Assembly (NCBI GenBank): GCA_030686995.1
Contig: CM060708.1
Location: forward strand, 260,838,044-260,902,043
From: Artemisia argyi
Taxonomy: Eukaryota > Streptophyta > Magnoliopsida > Asterales > Asteraceae
Direction of reading: 5' to 3'
Length of the DNA stretch: 64,000 bases
The notes beneath the pieces are model-generated. The model was not told where the DNA came from. It ran no database searches and saw only the letters and a program-made list of their open reading frames with translations. Positions within the stretch are counted from its first letter, which is position 1. Each line of letters begins with the position of its first letter. Of the stretch, positions 58,901-64,000 are shown one piece after another. The position numbers were made by a program, and so were the translations under genes.

Positions 58901-59492
58901 GTCTAGTTCCACTTCGCTCTCCACGAACAACTAAAGTTTCACCGTTATAAGGAAGGTGAACAACTTTCTCATCGCAAATAATCCTTGCTCGATGCCGAGA
59001 TAACCAATCCATACCGATAACAACGTCGAAACTTCCAAGTTCTACGGGCATGAGGTCTATATTGAATGGATCGTTTAGGAAATTTATAGTGCAACCACGA
59101 ACAATGGTGTTGGTGTTAACTAAAGACCCATCGGCTAGTTCAACGATATAGGAAATGTCTAATGGGGTTGGTTCTATGTTAAGTAAAGGTGCAAATGCAA
59201 TAGAAACAAAACTTCTATCCGCTCCTGAATCAAATAAAATGGATGCATAACGATTATTAACGAGGAACGTACCCGCAACAACATTCGGGTCTTCTTTGAC
59301 ATCTTCTCCTCCCATAACATAAGCTCTTCCTCGAGCCCTTCCATCTTGATTTCCAGTTCCTTGATTCTTCTTCTTTGGGCACTCATTCCTAAAGTGTCCA
59401 AGTTCTCCACAGCCAAAACATGTTACCGGTGGTTTCTGATTGCCACCAAAGTTTGGACTCTTGCAATCTTTGGTGTAGTGACCAACCTTCAT
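55935..59492 (-). pseudogene. Element T pol polyprotein (protease, RT, RNase H, integrase, chromodomain)
   Basis: 1185 codons open from ATG 59492. Order: rest of a first knuckle, intact CCHC knuckle at residues 25-38 ([14 protein letters not shown]), retropepsin with [10 protein letters not shown] near 88, RT with [13 protein letters not shown] and FIDD near 424, RNase H ([23 protein letters not shown]), integrase HHCC around 765-795 and core with MDFVTK, SDRDSRF and [19 protein letters not shown] tail, and a chromodomain-like end ([17 protein letters not shown]). RT before integrase plus the chromodomain gives Ty3 chromovirus, Tekay-like. Residue 675 (codon 57470-57468) is Ala where the family has the last RNase H catalytic Asp, in the motif usually written ADALSR. 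The frame continues from gag across TGA 59495-59493, so translation from gag would stop first. Confidence 0.93.
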
Positions 59493-60485
59493 TCAGTTGC
59501 CACATAGATCTGGGCAACGTCCTGGGTTATGATGCTTCTGACACCTTTCACACTTAGGTAGATTACCCTCATATCCTTTCCTTTCAGTTGGTCCTGCAGC
59601 ATAAGCCTTTGCCATTTCTTGCCTCTTAGGTGGCGGCTGAACAGCGTTTCCACCTTGGTTGTAATCAAACCTTCTCTTGTTGTTGTTGTTATTGTTTGGA
59701 TTGTTGTTTCGGTTATTGGGATAGTTTCGGTTTCGATTGTTGTTATAGTTGTTGTTGTTTCGAGTGTTGTTTTAGTTGGTGTTGTTTGAACGGTTATTGT
59801 TGTTGACAGCAGATTTTCCTTTTACCACTTGGACCATGAGTTTCTGAGTTATACGAATAGCCTCTTCCATTGATTGAGGATCAAAAGAAATCACATCTCC
59901 TCGAACACTTTCAGGCAATCCACCAACAAAGTTTTCCATCTTTTTCTCATCGTCGGGAACCATAGTTGGACATAGTGCAGCCAACTCCTGAAACCTTCTG
60001 AAATAGGTCTCGATGTCATCACCTTTAGTCACAAGCCCATAGAATTCTGCTTCCAATTTCTGTATCTCAGTACGAGGGCAAAACTTTTTAGACATCAGTT
60101 TCTTGAATTCCTCCCAAGTGAGCTTGTAAGCATTCTCCATACCAATCGGCTGAGCATACGAATTCCACCAAGACATAGCTTCATCAAGAAGTATACCTGT
60201 AGCAAATTTTACCTTGCTAACATCCGGGCATCCGCACATAAGGAATACATTCTCAGTCTTTTCAAACCAGCGGATCATAGCAACCGCTCCTTCAGTGCCC
60301 TTAAACTTGATAGGATCACTAATCTTGAAATCTTTCCATGTACATTCCTGCTTAGTAGTGGGTGGTTCAACTGTTCCTGTATTAGAAGCAGTCTCAGCAG
60401 CCCTAGCAGCAACCTCAGCTCTCTCAATCTCTAGAGCTTCTGCAATACTATCCCTGACCAATTTGCGGATAGCGGCTTGAGTCAT
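59493..60485 (-). pseudogene. Element T gag, two in-frame stops
   Basis: Start chosen at ATG 60485 (MTQAAIRKLVRDSIAEALEI), the usual Tekay gag start; the frame is open further upstream but without gag-like sequence. Retrotransposon gag domain: KFKGTEGAVAMIRWFEKTE, MSWWNSYAQPIG, TWEEFKKLMSKKFCP, YFRRFQELAALCP and VGGLPESVRGDV. TAA at 59774-59772 interrupts an Asn-rich linker; the frame then runs on through KCERCQKHHNPGRCPDLCGN to TGA 59495-59493, which falls in a zinc-knuckle position. Gag and pol are in the same frame, as usual for Tekay. Both stops should block a full gag-pol. Confidence 0.88.
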
Positions 60486-60599
60486 AGCGGGTGTTTCTGG
60501 TGCAGTCTTACTCTTGGTGCCATACTTCTGATAAATCACAATGGAAATAACCATGAGAAAAATCATAATAGAAATAGTCATAGTACCAAAGGTATACAC

Positions 60600-60860
60600 C
60601 CACAACATGTATATATATATACAACCACAACGAGTAATAACACAACCAAGACATGTATGGGTACAACCACAATCTATATCAATACAACCACGACAGGTAC
60701 GAATACAACCACAATCTGTCTAGATACCACCACGACAAGTATATATATACAACCACAACCTGTATAAACACAACCACGACATGTATATATACAACCACAA
60801 CCTGTATCAGTACAACCACGACATGTATAGATACAACCACAACCTGTATAAATATGACAA
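60600..60860 (-). repeat. Minisatellite, 21-22 bp monomer, between upstream ORF and gag of T
   Basis: About 12 monomers of ACAACCACRACMTGTATANN on the plus strand. In the right half, monomers with ACAACCTGTAT and ACGACATGTAT alternate, giving a dimeric unit of about 43 bp. The Val-rich ORFs across it are by-products. Confidence 0.85.
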
Positions 60861-61093
60861 CAATAAAGAGCAACCACGAAACATCATAAATATAATCACA
60901 ACACATGAATATAATACATGAAAATTTCGGCCTACATGGACCGATATAATATATAGCACAACATTTCCAACATAGTAGAGTCGCACTTGATATATTTGTT
61001 TGTACAACAACCAAAAGACTACAAGTTCTTGAACTATGTCCCACACCTCGGGACTAGGAAAATAATAAAAGCTAATATAATACCAGTCTATGT

Positions 61094-62047
61094 CTAAGCT
61101 CCTCTCGGTGCTCTAGATGGTCCAGGCTCTCCCCTCAAGCGGCGAATCTCACGATCCATCGCAACCACGATCTCCTCAAGATGCTGAACTCGTAACTGAA
61201 AAGAAGCATCTCTGCGCTCCAATACAACTAACCTCTCTCGGATCAATGCCAACTGGTCTACCTGCTCCCACTGAGTCTCCTGTGTCGCCTGAGCTCTATC
61301 TCGAATCTCAGGTAACTCATCCCTAAGTAGCTCAATCTGCTCCTGGTGCCTCAACTGTCGTGCCTCGAGTCCATGGTATGACACATCAATACCAACCCTG
61401 CCCTGAATCAAATCCTCAACCTGCTCCTCGACAGCCTCAAGTCGAGTGGTGATAATCTCATCAACTCTATACCCCAAACTATCAACTTGCTCCTGCTGAG
61501 CATCTAACTGATCCTCTAGTGTAGCAGCTGTAGGCCCCCTAGCCGCAACCGCTCTCGAACTCTCACCTATGTGGTATACTGGTGGTGGTGAAAGGTCAGC
61601 AGTCTCGGTAATAGGTGAATCTGGGGTGGTAAGCCTTGCACGCTTCCTGAGCGGCAAGAGTGAGGTAGATATAGGAGTAGTAGTGGGTATGGCTGGTGGT
61701 GGTGGTGTAGGCACAGTAGGACTAGGGAGACTCCTATAAGTAGATGTAGCTGGGCAAACCCTCTTCCTAGCAACCTGAATAGTCTTACTCCTAGGAAACA
61801 TAAGTCTCGGCTCTGAATGAATAGTAGTAGTAGGAGATGATGGTATGTCAGTGGGTACAATAGGATGGACATGGGGAGTAGGAGCCGTCTCCTCCTCCTC
61901 GAAAGGCTCGGTGTCATCATCTGATGCCAAAAGTGGCAACTCAGGTGTAGGAGAAACAAGTGGTGAAACAGCAGTAGAGGACATAGAGCCCTCATCATCA
62001 GAGTCTGATATAGAGTAAAGTATGACAGTGTTTGGATTCGAAGACAT
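61094..62047 (-). CDS. Upstream ORF of element T: acidic Pro/Ser-rich and coiled-coil protein
   Basis: 317 residues from ATG 62047, about 140 nt after the PBS, intact. The amino third is acidic and Ser-rich (SDSDDEGSMSS, DDDTEPFEEEE), the middle is Pro/Thr-rich with basic patches (LLPLRKRARL), and residues about 175-305 form long helices likely to be coiled coils (LEDQLDAQQEQVDSLGYRV, DELPEIRDRAQATQE). A protein of the same design precedes gag in many Asteraceae Ty3 elements (recalled). It may be an amino-terminal gag module translated separately; the function is unknown. Confidence 0.7.
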   Translation of the reverse strand: MSSNPNTVILYSISDSDDEGSMSSTAVSPLVSPTPELPLLASDDDTEPFEEEETAPTPHVHPIVPTDIPSSPTTTIHSEPRLMFPRSKTIQVARKRVCPATSTYRSLPSPTVPTPPPPAIPTTTPISTSLLPLRKRARLTTPDSPITETADLSPPPVYHIGESSRAVAARGPTAATLEDQLDAQQEQVDSLGYRVDEIITTRLEAVEEQVEDLIQGRVGIDVSYHGLEARQLRHQEQIELLRDELPEIRDRAQATQETQWEQVDQLALIRERLVVLERRDASFQLRVQHLEEIVVAMDREIRRLRGEPGPSRAPRGA

Positions 62048-62185
62048 GTCTCTGTGATAATCAAGGTGAAATAAAAATAAATAACTCGTACAATGGCATC
62101 ACCTAAAAATAAGTAAATATGCACTTATGATGAAATGATGATATGCTATGATGGTGTGGTTATAGTCTAGTTCGCTATAACCTTA

Positions 62186-62197
62186 GCTCTGGTACCA
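62186..62197 (-). other. Primer-binding site of element T
   Basis: Minus strand TGGTACCAGAGC, one base different from the iMet PBS TGGTATCAGAGC, three bases from the LTR start at 62201. Confidence 0.8.
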
Positions 62198-62200
62198 ATC

Positions 62201-63377
62201 TGTCACACCCCCAAAATACCTGAATGGCAGCGGAATAGAATACCTGAGGGTGTAACGGATCATAGCACACAAGCAAGGATATATTGAACGACCTAAAGTG
62301 TCGTTTAGAAAATACATCGTTTGATTCATTCAAAATATTCAGAGTTATAAAACATAGGTCCCAAAAGTTGGAAAAGGTTTAAGGAAATAATTTAGTACAA
62401 TCAAACGATAGTTCATAAGTGCATGAAATCCAAAAGAGACGCGTCTTCCTTGATACACAAAGTGACTCCATGCATGCCATGAGAAAATGCCTTAGTTACC
62501 TGAGAAATACATTGCGAAAACGGTCAACATAAAGTTGGTGAATAATCATAGGTTTATAAGTAAATCGTATGTACATAAGCCACAAGTAATAAGTAAACCG
62601 ACAAGAATGTCAAAAATGCTACATTGGCTCTTAAGCTCATGACCCCGAAGCTAGACTTAGTAATGGCCCCACCAGAGTGTTTACCAGACACTCAATTATG
62701 TTAAGACATGAAATGCATTCGTCCCGTTGGAGCAACCCAAACACGAATGGAGGCGTCACCCTTGATAGATCTATCCACTCACTCTCGCTTAGCAATACAA
62801 TTAACGGTCCATGATATATAAGGGGACTTAACTTGGTAGTAAGGCAACTTAAGCAATGTATGGAATTTGTAATACTTGGGCATGTACAAAAATAATTGTG
62901 CAATGTATTCTCCCCCGTGGGATTTGAAATCAAATAAGTAATTAAAACGGGGCTATGAGAACTCACCTCGAAGTGATGGTACAATGATGTAAAAGTAGTC
63001 GGGACAATGAGGCGCGAACACTAGCCGCAACCTAAATGAATAATCGTGATCTAATTAAGATCAAGCCGTAATGTAATGAATGCACATGCACATGATACCT
63101 ATACCACTCGTAATTTGGAAATACTAGTTATCGTCATAGTAAAATAGTTTCCATACTTAGGAAAAATAAGTCCATATATAGAAGTATATAACTTGTCGTA
63201 CTATCTTGTATGAAAACGTTAGGGTTAAATTCATCGTATCGAAAACCTTAAAATGACGTCGTTAAGTCGTATAAATATTCTCTTGGGTCATACGTATTCA
63301 TTTGTTAAGAATATAGTCCTTAGTAACATTTCTAGAAAATATACCATTTAGCGTGTAAGTTATTATTTTTATTTGTG

Positions 63378-63414
<37 letters not shown>

Positions 63415-64000
63415 TGACAATGTTAAAATGGGTATAACTTGGTCGTTTTAAGCTCGTTTTCCTTGTTCTTTATGTCCACGGATTCGTTTTTGTATATACT
63501 AGTATATTTTTGATAACTCGGCTCCTCTAGGTTACGTTTAATGCCTCTAATTACCCGTCGAAATTTGCCAAACAGCAAGCAGTTTTTATAAAAATAGTTT
63601 TCGTCGTTAAATTTGCAAAAATCATATCTCCTTCGTTATAAGCTCGTTTTAATCCGTTCTTTCGCCTAAAGTTTCGTTTTTGAAAGTATTTTCTAAATAT
63701 TTGGTCAAAAATTAGCCATCAACCACTGATTTTCCCACGAAATAAAAATAGGGACAGTAGGTATTTCTAATGTTTCAAAAATCGTTTCTAGGGTTCTAAT
63801 CTAGTTCCATCTTCATTCAAACCACTTTCAATCACCACAAAACTAGTCTAATCCTACCATACACCTTCTTAGGGTGTCATGGGTTCCTAAACATCATAAC
63901 CAAGAAGATCTAACAAGGATCTAACCAAAAATCACTTCTAGGGCTTGTAAGTTCCAAAAGTTTGTAAAAATATAGTGGTATAACTATTTTGTGCATGGAT
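62201..64000 (-). repeat. 5' LTR of element T (truncated by window end)
   Basis: 1800 bp matching 52830 to about 54700, with shorter (TA)n and a 13-bp difference near 62980. Confidence 0.93.

Larger units (their letters stand above)
52830..64000 (-). mobile_element. Tekay-type Ty3/gypsy chromovirus T (right LTR cut by window)
   Basis: LTRs 52830-55900 and 62201 to beyond 64000, with PBS at 62186-62197. Minus-strand order: LTR, PBS, upstream ORF (62047-61094), minisatellite, gag (60485-59493), pol (59492-55935) with a chromodomain-like end, LTR. About 16 substitutions plus indels over the 1.8 kb of LTR that can be compared suggest recent insertion. It cuts copia A gag after 52829; candidate TSD TAAGG (52825-52829) cannot be checked. 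Confidence 0.93.

Noticed and set aside
60653..61044. Val-rich and Tyr/Thr/Asn-rich ORFs
   Set aside because: Translations of the minisatellite.

Overview
This window is repeat DNA from a plant nuclear genome. Low GC, plant LTR retrotransposons of Ty1/copia, Tekay and Athila-like types, a MULE transposase with plant-like introns and long (TA)n tracts all point to a eudicot. The copia gag and extra-ORF sequences resemble, from memory, those of Asteraceae such as Tanacetum; that is inference. I see no ordinary cellular gene. Nearly everything is a nest of LTR retrotransposons, most of them inserted on the minus strand.

Layout. 1-5730: minus-strand Athila-like element with one retropepsin-like ORF, its left LTR cut by the window edge. 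5731-6561: plus-strand Ty3 reverse-transcriptase fragment, abutting a decayed MULE transposase (6565-8360). 8361-13189: MULE flank and degraded Tekay-type LTR sequence. 13262-52829: plus-strand copia element A (LTR, PBS, leader, start of gag), split by copia B and cut off by the Tekay element T. B (14616-52341, minus) has 389-bp LTRs and a TTTTC target-site duplication 37.7 kb apart. Its gag is split by a long LTR-like insertion X (22536 to about 28105). C (29636-50571, minus, TSD GAAAT) sits in the B leader. D (33265-46097, minus, TSD CAAAT) sits in C. A further LTR, E (about 43548-43904), lies in D. T (52830 to beyond 64000, minus) interrupts A gag. Rough LTR mismatch counts by eye (B near 2.8%, C near 1.2%, D near 0.9%) agree with the nesting order.

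Coding content. Only D and T carry a near-complete pol; each has a few nonsense or missense lesions. B and C have gag but no recognisable pol, so they look like gag-only non-autonomous elements. The Athila-like element has only a retropepsin-like ORF. C, D and T carry extra ORFs: C a Ser/Pro/His-rich protein with its own promoter-like region, D a 1130-codon post-pol ORF plus an antisense ORF, T an ORF ahead of gag.

The most interesting signal is a recurring design. Each family has its own short iterated motif in LTR U3 or in the leader. In C, and apparently in D, the LTR motif also appears inside the element in front of extra ORFs, as if a U3 enhancer had been reused as an internal promoter. 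A and B leaders carry dense, irregularly spaced 9-12 bp arrays that match no standard feature class.
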